Origin: a bacterium
GTDB taxonomy: Bacteria > Armatimonadota > JACIXR01
Length of the DNA: 52,826 bases
Reading direction: 5' to 3'
Assembly: GCA_014360465.1 (NCBI GenBank)
Contig: JACIXQ010000006.1
Location: 1-52,826 of the forward strand
In this document: one piece after another, positions 43,336 through 51,165 of the stretch
Numbering within the stretch: position 1 is the stretch's first letter
Layout: each line of letters begins with the position of its first letter
Position numbers and translations under genes: made by a program
Notes under the pieces: generated by a model
What the model was told of the DNA's origin: nothing
The model's database searches: none
Seen by the model: only the letters and a program-made list of their open reading frames with translations

Positions 43336-44021
43336 CTCTCCTTCACAATCCTTAATGCAGCCTCCACCATTTCCTCTATGGAGAGGTTATCGGTGTTCAA
43401 TATAACAGCGTCCTCCGCTTTTTTCAAGGGAGCGACTGACCTTGTGCTGTCCCTCTCGTCCCTTTCCTTTATCTCTTGTTTAAGTTTCTCCAAATCCACT
43501 TCATATCCTTTCTGTTTCAATTCAAGATACCTTCGGCGTGCCCTTTCTTCTACAGAGGCTGTTAGAAATATCTTCACTTCGGCATCGGGAATTATAACCG
43601 TCCCGATGTCTCTTCCTTCCATCACCACACCGTCCTTCGCAAGTTCTTGCTGAAGCCCTATGAGAGCTTCCCTAACACGAGGATGTTTGGAAATTGGCGA
43701 GGAGAGCCTCGTTATCTCGGGGCTTCTTATCGCTTCTGTAACATCCTCCCCATCGAGATAAACCCGCCAGCTGTTATTCTGCTTTTTAAACTCTATCTTT
43801 AACTCTTTGGCAAGTTGGCTCAAGCGTTCCTCATCATCCTCGCTAACACCGAGGCGATAAGCCTTAAGGGCGAGGGCACGATAGATGGCTCCAGTGTCAA
43901 CGCAGGGAAGTCCTAATCGCTCGCTGAGTAGGCGAGCGAGGGTGCTTTTGCCCGCACCAGCAGGACCATCTATGGCTATTTTAAGTTTTTTACATCGGCT
44001 ATCTGGAATCTTCTCCATCAT
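43320..44021 (-). CDS. cmk: Cytidylate kinase
   Basis: A 233-residue CMP/dCMP kinase. Walker A is DGPAGAGKST (about 18-27), followed by DTGAIYRALALKA and the end EGRDIGTVIIPDAEVKIF. Domains and length are normal. Two adjacent ATG codons (44021 and 44018) are possible starts; a TATAAT lies 10 bases before the first on the minus strand (44032-44037), so a very short or absent leader is possible. Confidence 0.94.
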   Translation of the reverse strand: MMEKIPDSRCKKLKIAIDGPAGAGKSTLARLLSERLGLPCVDTGAIYRALALKAYRLGVSEDDEERLSQLAKELKIEFKKQNNSWRVYLDGEDVTEAIRSPEITRLSSPISKHPRVREALIGLQQELAKDGVVMEGRDIGTVIIPDAEVKIFLTASVEERARRRYLELKQKGYEVDLEKLKQEIKERDERDSTRSVAPLKKAEDAVILNTDNLSIEEMVEAALRIVKERCGTR

Positions 44022-44084
44022 ACCGAGGAAAATTATAATGAATGAAATAGTGGAATTCTATGGGTTTTTTAACATCAAGTAACC

Positions 44085-46343
44085 CTACTTAAGCTCCACA
44101 ATTGTGGCGCCGTAGCTTCCCTCCCAAACCTCGCCGAGACGAATTTCCTTGACGAGGGGATGACTTTTGAGATATTCCCAGATAGCCCTTCGCAAAATTC
44201 CCTTGCCTTTCCCATGGACAATCCTTAATTTGCCTGTTCCCTCCAAGGAAGCTCTATTGAGCTCCTTGTCAAGCTCGTAAAGAGCCTCATCCACAGTCAT
44301 CCCACGAAGATTGACTTCCCTTGCGATGATGGTTTTCGCTGGTGGAAGGGGAGGTTCGAATGTTTCTTTCCTTTCGGATGGTAGCGGTGTCAACTCCGAT
44401 GGGGGGATTTGCATCCTTATCCCCTCCACATCTACAATTACCCTCTCACCCTTGATATCCAATACTGTTCCCTCCCTTTTCAGAGTTCCTATCAGCACTC
44501 TTTCCCCTACTTTCAATTGAGGAACTTCTGTCCCTTTGACTTGTTCCCAAAGCTTTTGCCATTCTGCCCTTTTCTTCTTCTTTGCCGACTTAGCTTTCAA
44601 AATCTCGCCGACTTTGTCCTCTACTTCCTTTAGTAACTCGCTCGCTTTTTCCCGTGCAGAGCGAAGTATTTCCTCCCTTTCCTTCTCAAGTTGTTTCAAT
44701 CTCATCTCATATTGTTCCTGAAGTTCCTTTATCTTCTCTCTTTCCTCCCTCAAAGCTTGTCTTTCCCTCTCTATGCTAACGAGAAGCTCAGAGTAGGGAT
44801 TAGAATGGGAGAGGAACTCGTTTGCCCTTCTTATTAATTCCTCATTCAAACCTAATCTTTGAGCTACTTCTATGGCATGGCTCTTACCTATTGCGTCCAT
44901 CACGAGGTTGAAAGTTGGTTGAAGGGATATGGGGTCAAACTCAAAAGAAGCACCCCTTATGTGGGGATTAGCGAAGGGAAGAAGTTTGAGTTCCGCGAGG
45001 TGGGTGGCGATTAGTAGGCGAATGTTTTCCTTGTCAGCCAGGTATTCCACGATGGCTCTTGCCAAAGCAGCACCTTCAGCAGGGTCAGTCCCGGCTCCCA
45101 GCTCATCAAGAAGGACAAGGCTTAAGCCATTTAGATTTTCCAAAATCCTTTTGAGCTGGGTTATATGGGAGGAGAAAGTGGAGAGATTCTGCTCTATGCT
45201 CTGCTCATCCCCGATATCAGCCAAGATTGTTTCAAAGGCGGGTAAAGTGGATTCCTCATCGGCTGGGATGAAGAGTCCACATTGTGACATATAGCTGAGG
45301 AGTCCTACCATTTTCAGGGTTGTTGTCTTGCCGCCAGTGTTGGGACCAGTGATTATGAGAACTCTTTTTTCTGGCGTCAGCTCAAGAGAAACGGGAACGG
45401 CTATTCTGGGATTGAGAAGGGGATGTCTTGCATTCTTCAGGCGGAGTATACCTTCCCTGTTAAGGCGAGGACGATAAGCCTGTAGGCGAAGGGCGAGCCT
45501 TCCTTTAGCGAATGAGAAATCAAATAGAGCTATTTTATCCCTAACCCTTTGTAATATTTGGGCTTTTTCCTTTACCTGCTTGCTCAACTTTCTCAAAATT
45601 TTCAGCCTTTCTTCCTCTTCTTCCCTTTCTAATTCCCGCAGGCGATTGCCCTGTTCAAGAACGGCGAGGGGTTCTATGAAAAGCGTTGCTCCACTTCCCG
45701 ATGTTGAATGGACGACGCCCTCTATTTTATCCCTGAACTCCCGCTTTACCGCAAGGCAGAACCGTCCTTCTCTGATGGTTACGATCGGCTCTTGAAGATA
45801 TCGCTGAAGTGTGGGTGAGTTGACCATCTCGTTGAGCTTATCCTGGATATTTTTCGTTGTTGCTATTATATTTTCCCTGATTTCCTTCAATTTCGGGCTG
45901 GCTGAATCCTTAAGTCTACCATCCTCGGATATTGCAGATGTTATCATCCCGATCAAGGAGGTTAGGTCGGGAATCCCCTTTGCTGAACGAGCGAGGAGAG
46001 GGGTATTTTCCTGGTTCTGGAGGACGAAGGTTTTTACCTGCTGGCTTACTATTGCAAAATCCCTTAGCTTTAGTAGTTCCTCTTCATTGAGTATGCCTTC
46101 CTTCTCAGCCCTCTGAATGAGCGGTTGAATATCGATCGTTTCTCTCAAGGGAGGTGAAAAGCGGAGGAGCTCAAGGGCTTCTCCTGTTTCTTGAAGACGA
46201 CGATTAATGATTTCCAGCTCCGCTGAGGGACGGAGGAAATCGACCCTTTCCTTTCCCATAGGGGTAAGGCAAAGGGATTTGAGCATCTCTTTCACCTTAT
46301 CCCATTCAAGGGCTTTCAGGGTGAGGGTTTGAGCGTCAACCAT
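44085..46343 (-). CDS. mutS2: MutS2 family ATPase/endonuclease
   Basis: A 752-residue protein. The central MutS-type ATPase has GPNTGGKTTTLKMVGLLSY (Walker A) and the D-loop-like LVLLDELGAGTDPAEGAALA. A long coiled coil follows (about 505-580), then a small SH3-like segment and the C-terminal Smr nuclease domain (NLRGMTVDEALYELD, RIVHGKGKGILRRAI). MutS2 suppresses homologous recombination and, in some bacteria, rescues collided ribosomes. It starts three bases after the ROK kinase stop. Confidence 0.94.
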   Translation of the reverse strand: MVDAQTLTLKALEWDKVKEMLKSLCLTPMGKERVDFLRPSAELEIINRRLQETGEALELLRFSPPLRETIDIQPLIQRAEKEGILNEEELLKLRDFAIVSQQVKTFVLQNQENTPLLARSAKGIPDLTSLIGMITSAISEDGRLKDSASPKLKEIRENIIATTKNIQDKLNEMVNSPTLQRYLQEPIVTIREGRFCLAVKREFRDKIEGVVHSTSGSGATLFIEPLAVLEQGNRLRELEREEEEERLKILRKLSKQVKEKAQILQRVRDKIALFDFSFAKGRLALRLQAYRPRLNREGILRLKNARHPLLNPRIAVPVSLELTPEKRVLIITGPNTGGKTTTLKMVGLLSYMSQCGLFIPADEESTLPAFETILADIGDEQSIEQNLSTFSSHITQLKRILENLNGLSLVLLDELGAGTDPAEGAALARAIVEYLADKENIRLLIATHLAELKLLPFANPHIRGASFEFDPISLQPTFNLVMDAIGKSHAIEVAQRLGLNEELIRRANEFLSHSNPYSELLVSIERERQALREEREKIKELQEQYEMRLKQLEKEREEILRSAREKASELLKEVEDKVGEILKAKSAKKKKRAEWQKLWEQVKGTEVPQLKVGERVLIGTLKREGTVLDIKGERVIVDVEGIRMQIPPSELTPLPSERKETFEPPLPPAKTIIAREVNLRGMTVDEALYELDKELNRASLEGTGKLRIVHGKGKGILRRAIWEYLKSHPLVKEIRLGEVWEGSYGATIVELK

Positions 46344-46346
46344 CGC

Positions 46347-47315
46347 TTACAGTGTATCAAGCTCACCTCTCAAACCTTGTAAAGCAACTTCTCCTGCTCC
46401 GTATAGTCCGGGGAATTCACCCAATCCAGCAACCTTTATCTCAACGATGCTCGCCAGCTGAGGTATAGCTTTCTGGAGGGCTGTTTCCCTTGCCGGTTTG
46501 AGGATGAGCTCTCCGGCATTCATTACCCCGCCGCCTAAGATGACCACTTTGGGGTTGAAGAGGTTGATGATGTTGGCTATGCCTAATCCAAGCCAGAAGC
46601 CTGCCTCCTGAATGACGCGGAGGGAAAGTGCGTCGCCCTTTGAGGCAGCCTCGGCAACTAATCTCGCCGAGACCTTATCTATATTACCCTGGACTATTTG
46701 CCAGAGAAGGGATTGGGGATTGTGAAGAAGGAGCTCCTTTGCCCTGCGAGCGATGGCTGTTCCCGAAGCCAATGCTTCAAGGCACCCCCTTCTGCCACAG
46801 CCGCAGGGAGGGCCAAAGGGGTCGAGCTTTTGATGACCGAACTCGGCTGCATTGTCGCCAGCCCCATGGAAGATATGCCCCTTTATCACACAGCCACCAC
46901 CTATTCCCGTTGAGACGGTGAAATATGTGACGACGGACGCACCCTTCCCTGCTCCATAGATTGCTTCCCCTAAAGCAGCTGCATTAGCATCGTTATCAAT
47001 GAATGAAGGAGCGTTAAATTCCGATTCAAAGATATCACCTATAGGGATGTTGTCCCAGCCGGGCATATTGGGGGGTGAGTTTATCGTTTTCTTGACCCTA
47101 TCAAGGGGACCAGGAACAGCCATTCCTATGCCATCTATCTTCTCCCAGCTCACTTTCTTGAGGACCCGATGGCTGGCTTCAAGTAGTCTCTTTATCACAT
47201 GGTCTGGACCTTTTTCAACTTCAGTAGCAAGAACCTCGTAGGCGAGGAGTTCGCCCTCAAAGGCAGCGGCGCGCATCCTCGTTCCACCGATATCTATCGC
47301 TAAGACGCGTGGCAA
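46347..47315 (-). CDS. ROK-family sugar kinase (glucokinase-like)
   Basis: A 322-residue sugar kinase with start TTG at 47315 and GGAGG ten bases upstream. The phosphate loop is IDIGGTRMRAA (8-18), the catalytic region FIDNDANAAALGEAIYG (about 100-116), and the zinc motif CGCGRRGCLEALASG (about 167-181). The family phosphorylates glucose, N-acetylmannosamine or similar. No regulatory helix-turn-helix is fused, so it is a kinase, not a repressor. It is the first gene of the mutS2-cmk-plsC run. Confidence 0.92.
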   Translation of the reverse strand: MPRVLAIDIGGTRMRAAAFEGELLAYEVLATEVEKGPDHVIKRLLEASHRVLKKVSWEKIDGIGMAVPGPLDRVKKTINSPPNMPGWDNIPIGDIFESEFNAPSFIDNDANAAALGEAIYGAGKGASVVTYFTVSTGIGGGCVIKGHIFHGAGDNAAEFGHQKLDPFGPPCGCGRRGCLEALASGTAIARRAKELLLHNPQSLLWQIVQGNIDKVSARLVAEAASKGDALSLRVIQEAGFWLGLGIANIINLFNPKVVILGGGVMNAGELILKPARETALQKAIPQLASIVEIKVAGLGEFPGLYGAGEVALQGLRGELDTL

Positions 47316-47402
47316 TTAATATGAACCTCCTTTCCGAATTCCGTTTTAATAAACATTTTAACCTCAAAACGATTAAATGTTGATTGGATATGATTGAATA
47401 AA

Positions 47403-47441
47403 AATAGCGAGTGGACGCATAGTGCGTCCACTCGCTATTTG
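47403..47441 (-). terminator. Perfect 18-bp hairpin terminator after the repeat protein gene
   Basis: Bases 47403-47420 pair exactly with 47424-47441 around a TAG loop. On the minus strand it is followed by TTTTTA, as in a rho-independent terminator. It isolates the small repeat-protein gene (stop at 47460) from the ROK kinase operon. Confidence 0.85.
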
Positions 47442-47459
47442 TTTTGCTACTTTGTCGGT

Positions 47460-47801
47460 TTATTGAGCGCCAGGTCCGAATTGCCCTCCGCCTGGTCCAA
47501 ACTGTCCTCCACCCGGTCCAAACTGTCCTCCGCCTGGTCCAAACTGGGCTGGTTGAGGTCGTGGTAGTTCTACCTCGTTGACCTTCTTTAGAGTCTTAGC
47601 GTCAAATTGATAAAGGGTTCCCATCCAGATAACATACACATAGTCGGAATTAGCTGCCACAGCACCTGCTGTTGGCATAAACATACGAGCTTGTCCCTGT
47701 CTTTGCTGTGCTGGTTGAGCGAGAGCGTGAGAGATAGCAAAGGCGGCAACGGCGAGGAGCACGAGGACCAGAATTACCGTAAGAATATGGCGTCTCATCA
47801 T
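47460..47801 (-). CDS. Small exported protein with FGPGGGQ repeats
   Basis: A 113-residue protein with signal peptide (TVILVLVLLAVAAFAISHALA) and AAAGGAGGTG before two ATG codons. The mid section (NSDYVYVIWMGTLYQFDAKT, about 52-71) resembles one blade of a PQQ-like or beta-propeller repeat seen in short secreted Planctomycetes/Armatimonadota proteins. The tail is four seven-residue units FGPGGGQ, the last variant. Function unknown. A decayed copy lies at 51032-51136. It is divergent from the GntR-type regulator gene, which could control it. Confidence 0.75.
   Translation of the reverse strand: MMRRHILTVILVLVLLAVAAFAISHALAQPAQQRQGQARMFMPTAGAVAANSDYVYVIWMGTLYQFDAKTLKKVNEVELPRPQPAQFGPGGGQFGPGGGQFGPGGGQFGPGAQ
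47473..47546. repeat. 21-bp tandem repeats encoding FGPGGGQ
   Basis: Three full 21-bp units (47473-47493, 47494-47514, 47515-47535) and a partial fourth encode the seven-residue tail units of the small repeat protein. The units differ by only a few bases, so copy number may vary by slippage in steps that keep the frame. Confidence 0.85.
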
Positions 47802-48012
47802 AAGGCACCTCCTTTCCTTTTAGAGTTTTCCAAATGTATAGACGATAAAAAGGGGAATTTGTTCCTTTTGTGAAATAGAAATTGGGGACAAAGTTTCCTA
47901 CAATATGAAACCTGGCTTCTCCGAGCCTTGGTAGTGTGCTACCCGTTTATCATTATGAACCAACAATCTTTTTAAAAAATTTACCCTTTATAAAAAATTT
48001 TTCGGCAAAATT

Positions 48013-48041
48013 TTGAAAAATCACTTGCCAAATTTTATAAT
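48013..48041 (+). promoter_or_regulatory. Promoter of the GntR/LacI-type regulator
   Basis: TTGAAA (48013-48018), exactly 17 bases, TATAAT (48036-48041). The start point would be near 48048, inside the operator palindrome just downstream. Confidence 0.75.
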
Positions 48042-48044
48042 CTG

Positions 48045-48064
48045 TGGTATAGTGGTCTATACCA
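48045..48064 (+). promoter_or_regulatory. Perfect 8-4-8 operator palindrome before the regulator gene
   Basis: TGGTATAG, four bases, CTATACCA lies directly between the -10 box and the ATG at 48066, covering the expected transcription start. A bound dimer would block initiation, so the regulator probably represses itself. A weaker related dyad (GGTAG, four bases, CTACC) lies at 47930-47943 and might be a second site acting on the divergent small gene. Confidence 0.75.
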
Positions 48065-48065
48065 G

Positions 48066-49106
48066 ATGATAGGAAATAGGCTTAAAGAAGAGATATTGGA
48101 GAAAATCAAAAAAGGCATTTGGAAGCCTGGGGAGCGTGTCCCTTCCGAGCGAGATTTAGCCCTTGAAAAGAAATTGGCAAGGGCTACCGTAAATCGTGTA
48201 CTCAAAGAATTGGAGGAAGAGGGTTTTCTAATAAATGTGAAGGGGAAAGGAAGGTTTGTAAGGGATTTAAGGGAAAGGCAAAGGACGATGACGGTTGGAG
48301 TGGTTTTTTGGGATTTCGCTCACAGCGTTCATCCTGTGGCGGTAGAAATATTGAAGGGGCTGGAGGAAGTATTTGCGAAGGAAGGTTACAGGCTTCTGGT
48401 TTATACAGCGAGAAACGCTCCTTCTCAACAGCCGAGTAAAAGGGCGGTTTTCAAAGTCGTGCCCGTAGAAAGGATTGATGGGCTGATACTATGTGCCCAG
48501 GAACTTCCTAATGAGGATATAGAAAAGGCGGCAAATCTCATACCAATGGTTGGCATTAATTTGGATTCTTCCCTGAGAATTCCCCTCGTATTAGTGGATT
48601 ACGCGTTGGCCGGATATACTGCGGTTGAATATCTTATTTCCCAGGGACGTCGGAGAATAGCCCTTATAAATGCTTGGGAAACATTCCCAATAGCCAGGAA
48701 CCTTTTGGAAGGGTATAGACTCGGCTTAGTGAGAGCGGGGATTAATTATTCTTCCTCTCTTGTTCGCACTGGTTATTATGACTTTGATTCTGGTTATCTA
48801 CTTATGAAAACCCTCTTGGAGGAAAGACCGGATGGGGTGATATGTGGGGACGATTTTATCGCTATTGGCACTATTAAGGCGATAAAAGATGCAGGGATGA
48901 GAGTGCCGGAGGATGTAGCGGTTGTTGGTTGCAATGACCTGGTTGTAGCCGAAATGGTAGAGCCATCTTTAACGACATTCCACATAGACTTCTATAGTAT
49001 AGGAATTGAATCGGCAAAGATGCTCCTTCCGCTTCTTGAAGGGAGGGAGCCTGAAGAGAGGGTCATCTACATAAAGCCAACACTGGTAGTGAGAAAATCC
49101 GCGTAG
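48066..49106 (+). CDS. GntR-HTH / LacI-type ligand-binding transcriptional regulator
   Basis: A 346-residue regulator. Residues 1-70 are a GntR winged helix ([20 protein letters not shown], then GKGRFV). Residues 75-345 are a periplasmic-binding-like effector domain of the LacI type ([47 protein letters not shown]), as in AraR. It probably senses a sugar. The ATG lacks a ribosome binding site and sits two bases after the operator. The prepilin gene starts about 80 bases after its stop. Confidence 0.92.
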   Translation: MIGNRLKEEILEKIKKGIWKPGERVPSERDLALEKKLARATVNRVLKELEEEGFLINVKGKGRFVRDLRERQRTMTVGVVFWDFAHSVHPVAVEILKGLEEVFAKEGYRLLVYTARNAPSQQPSKRAVFKVVPVERIDGLILCAQELPNEDIEKAANLIPMVGINLDSSLRIPLVLVDYALAGYTAVEYLISQGRRRIALINAWETFPIARNLLEGYRLGLVRAGINYSSSLVRTGYYDFDSGYLLMKTLLEERPDGVICGDDFIAIGTIKAIKDAGMRVPEDVAVVGCNDLVVAEMVEPSLTTFHIDFYSIGIESAKMLLPLLEGREPEERVIYIKPTLVVRKSA

Positions 49107-49183
49107 GAAGGAGGAATGAGAAGATGTTCATACCAGTGGAGTTAATAGCAAAAGAGAAATATGGAAAGAAAGGAGGTGAAAAA

Positions 49184-49912
49184 ATGTCGAGGAAAGGCTT
49201 TACGCTGATAGAATTGCTCGTGGTGATAGCGATTATCGCTATCTTGGCAGCAATCCTGTTCCCTGTATTCAGCCAGGCCCGGGAACAAGCGCGAAAATCC
49301 AATTGCCAAAGCAACCTTCGCAACATCGGTATGGCTATAAGGATGTACGCTGAGGATTGGGACGGTAAGTTTCCGCGCTACGGTTTTCATCCAAATTGCT
49401 GTAGAAACTGGCCCAACGAGGCTGTCTATCCCTCTCCTCCATTACCTCAGTATGGAGGCTTCCCCCGAGTTCTCACATTGTATGAGGCGATTGCTCCATA
49501 TATTAAAAGTTACGACATTTTTATTTGCCCTTCCGATAGGGTTGAAGCGTTCGACAACACAGGGACACCAGACCAAGGTTTGAGCCGATATGCCGATGCT
49601 GCATATGTTGGAGATAAGATACCCCAGGGTAGCTATTGCACACCTTCAGAACTTATTATGGATGTGTATACTTATGGTAATCCTTCCTTCAGCGCAGACG
49701 GTCCATTCGATACCTGGCTCTGGGGCAAACACTTACGAGCGGAAAGTCCTTCTGTGTACCCAATCCTTTGGGATTGGGAGCCTTACTGGCACAGACGAGG
49801 GACTTCTGGCGGAATGATGGGCGGCGTATACCAAGGACGAAACTTCTTATTTGCTGACGGACACGTAGCGTTCCCGGCACGCTCACCCCTACAATTAATA
49901 ATAGTCCCCTAA
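49184..49912 (+). CDS. DUF1559-type prepilin-like protein, second copy
   Basis: I start at 49184 after AAAGGAGGTGA, giving 242 residues; the longer frame from 49124 lacks such a site. The prepilin peptidase site G|FTLIE and helix are present ([17 protein letters not shown]), then [19 protein letters not shown]. The usual C-terminal H-x9-DG motif has lost its His: DG is in [11 protein letters not shown], and the position nine residues before DG is a Val. The rest of the fold appears complete. It is unknown whether the protein is a pilin; no pilus genes are close. The small membrane protein gene follows after 19 bases. Confidence 0.88.
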   Translation: MSRKGFTLIELLVVIAIIAILAAILFPVFSQAREQARKSNCQSNLRNIGMAIRMYAEDWDGKFPRYGFHPNCCRNWPNEAVYPSPPLPQYGGFPRVLTLYEAIAPYIKSYDIFICPSDRVEAFDNTGTPDQGLSRYADAAYVGDKIPQGSYCTPSELIMDVYTYGNPSFSADGPFDTWLWGKHLRAESPSVYPILWDWEPYWHRRGTSGGMMGGVYQGRNFLFADGHVAFPARSPLQLIIVP

Positions 49913-49931
49913 TCAGGAAAGGAGGAAAGCG

Positions 49932-50138
49932 ATGAAGACGACGAAGCCTTGGGTAATTGTCTTGCTTGTGATTATCATCATAGCATGCGTTGCTTTTCTT
50001 ATTCGCTACTTTACTGCTCCTAAGGTCCCGACACAAAAGGTGCGCCCGGGAGAAAGCTTTCGCCAATTGTTAGAAGAACCTAAGACACCGCAATCTTCTC
50101 CGCAATCGGCCCCACAAACGCCCAGTTCAGGCTATTAA
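49932..50138 (+). CDS. Small single-pass membrane protein
   Basis: A 68-residue protein with AAAGGAGG six bases before the ATG, one N-terminal membrane helix (about 8-26, VIVLLVIIIIACVAFLI) and a polar, proline-rich outer part ending in SSPQSAPQTPSSGY. No named family is known to me. It is directly downstream of the prepilin gene and followed by a strong terminator, so the two form a unit. A broken paralogue lies at 50231. Confidence 0.75.
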   Translation: MKTTKPWVIVLLVIIIIACVAFLIRYFTAPKVPTQKVRPGESFRQLLEEPKTPQSSPQSAPQTPSSGY

Positions 50139-50180
50139 TCCCGCCGTCCACAATTAGCTGCACAAGGGGACCACTTTATT

Positions 50181-50222
50181 GAGGAAGGAGCACCTATTAA
50201 TAGGGTGCTCCTTCCTCTTTTC
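50181..50222 (+). terminator. Rho-independent terminator after the prepilin / small protein pair
   Basis: GAGGAAGGAGCACC (50181-50194) pairs with GGTGCTCCTTCCTC (50204-50217), and the central CCTATTAATAGG is also self-complementary. A TTT run follows at 50218-50220. Confidence 0.85.
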
Positions 50223-50230
50223 TGAAGCAG

Positions 50231-50412
50231 GTGAAAACCACTCGTTGTCATCCCTATCGTAGTTATCGTCACTACTCTTCTGTTTTTGGTTCGCTCCTTC
50301 ACATGGCAAAGACCCAGTATCCTCAAGATGAAGCCTGGGAATCCTGCCAAGAACTATGTAACCCCCCTTCTGCCCTCAACAAACCCCTTGCACTTTCCAG
50401 TGCGCCTGGGAC
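50231..50412 (+). pseudogene. Frameshifted relic of the small single-pass membrane protein
   Basis: Starting at GTG 50231 the reading is VKTT, as in the gene at 49932 (MKTT). After one extra base near 50243 the second frame continues with a membrane helix (VVIPIVVIVTTLLFLVRSF) and a polar tail (KPGNPAKNYVTPLLPST) of the same layout as the intact gene, ending at TAA about 50412. The match at sequence level is partial; the layout, spacing and N-terminus persuade me that it is a decayed duplicate. Confidence 0.6.
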
Positions 50413-50426
50413 AATAAAGATGTAAA

Positions 50427-51031
50427 GCGAACAACGCTCAAATGAGGGAAGGAGGTTATTCTTCCTTTTCCCTTGGTGAACTCTGCTTATTAAATGATTA
50501 AGGGGAAAATTTTCCCGATTAAGCAAGTTTAAAATATCCAATTAATTGATAATCTTTTCCCTGAATGTCCAGCCTTAGCTTGTCTCAATTGCGAAAATCC
50601 AGGTTTTCTATTTTGTGTTACCCTGAGTCAGGTATCGCTTAGGTTGAAGTTCAATTTTGAAAGTGTTTTTTTCTGCGTGAGCCCGAAGAAAAAGGATAAA
50701 TAACCGAAAAAGATAGCCATTTAATCCACTTTTTTTGAGGTATTTTGAGAGATTTTATCCTCAATGAAATAAGATAGGGCGATAAAAGCGGTTAAAATTG
50801 GATGATGAGGCGTTGAAATTCATCAGAAATGCCGTAGCTCCTTACTGAGGCTATTTTGGAATCAACTTAAAGGCATCGCGGAATAACACAAATGAGGATA
50901 TTCATAGCTTTTAGCATTCTTTGTGGTTTTTTAAAATAGAGCTAAGTGATTTTGGCTTCTATAAGGGTCAGTGAATGGGCGAGGCAACGAATTTGAAAGT
51001 GGGAGTTATCTTTACCCTTTCCCTTTTCTTT
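50427..51031. other. Intergenic stretch of about 600 bp without recognised genes
   Basis: No frame with a ribosome binding site, RNA gene or strong terminator is seen. An imperfect hairpin (GGGAAGGA with a T-rich partner, about 50443-50472) may be a weak terminator. The flanks are two gene relics, so this is probably decayed coding DNA beyond recognition. Confidence 0.45.
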
Positions 51032-51136
51032 CTCGTTGACCTTCTTTAGAGTTTTAGCATCAAAGCCGGAGTTAGCTGTAACGGAGCCTCCTATAGGCAT
51101 AAACATACGAGGCTGCCTCTGTCGAGCGGGCTGAGC
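51032..51136 (-). pseudogene. Relic of the small repeat protein gene
   Basis: On the minus strand the frame from 51136 reads AQPARQRQPRMFMP, then GFDAKTLKKVNE, against AQPAQQRQGQARMFMP and QFDAKTLKKVNE in the gene at 47460-47801. Fourteen codons (the YVYVIWMGTLYQ part) are deleted in frame. The signal peptide and repeat tail are missing, and a stop (TAA) lies three codons upstream. Confidence 0.85.
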
Positions 51137-51165
51137 TAAAGTTTATTAATAAAGAAAATTGGCAG

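Noticed and set aside
50231-50425. 64-residue ORF with an ordinary start in frame 0
   Set aside because: Only the first four residues match the neighbouring small protein; the match continues in another frame, so I treat it as a relic and not as a separate gene.
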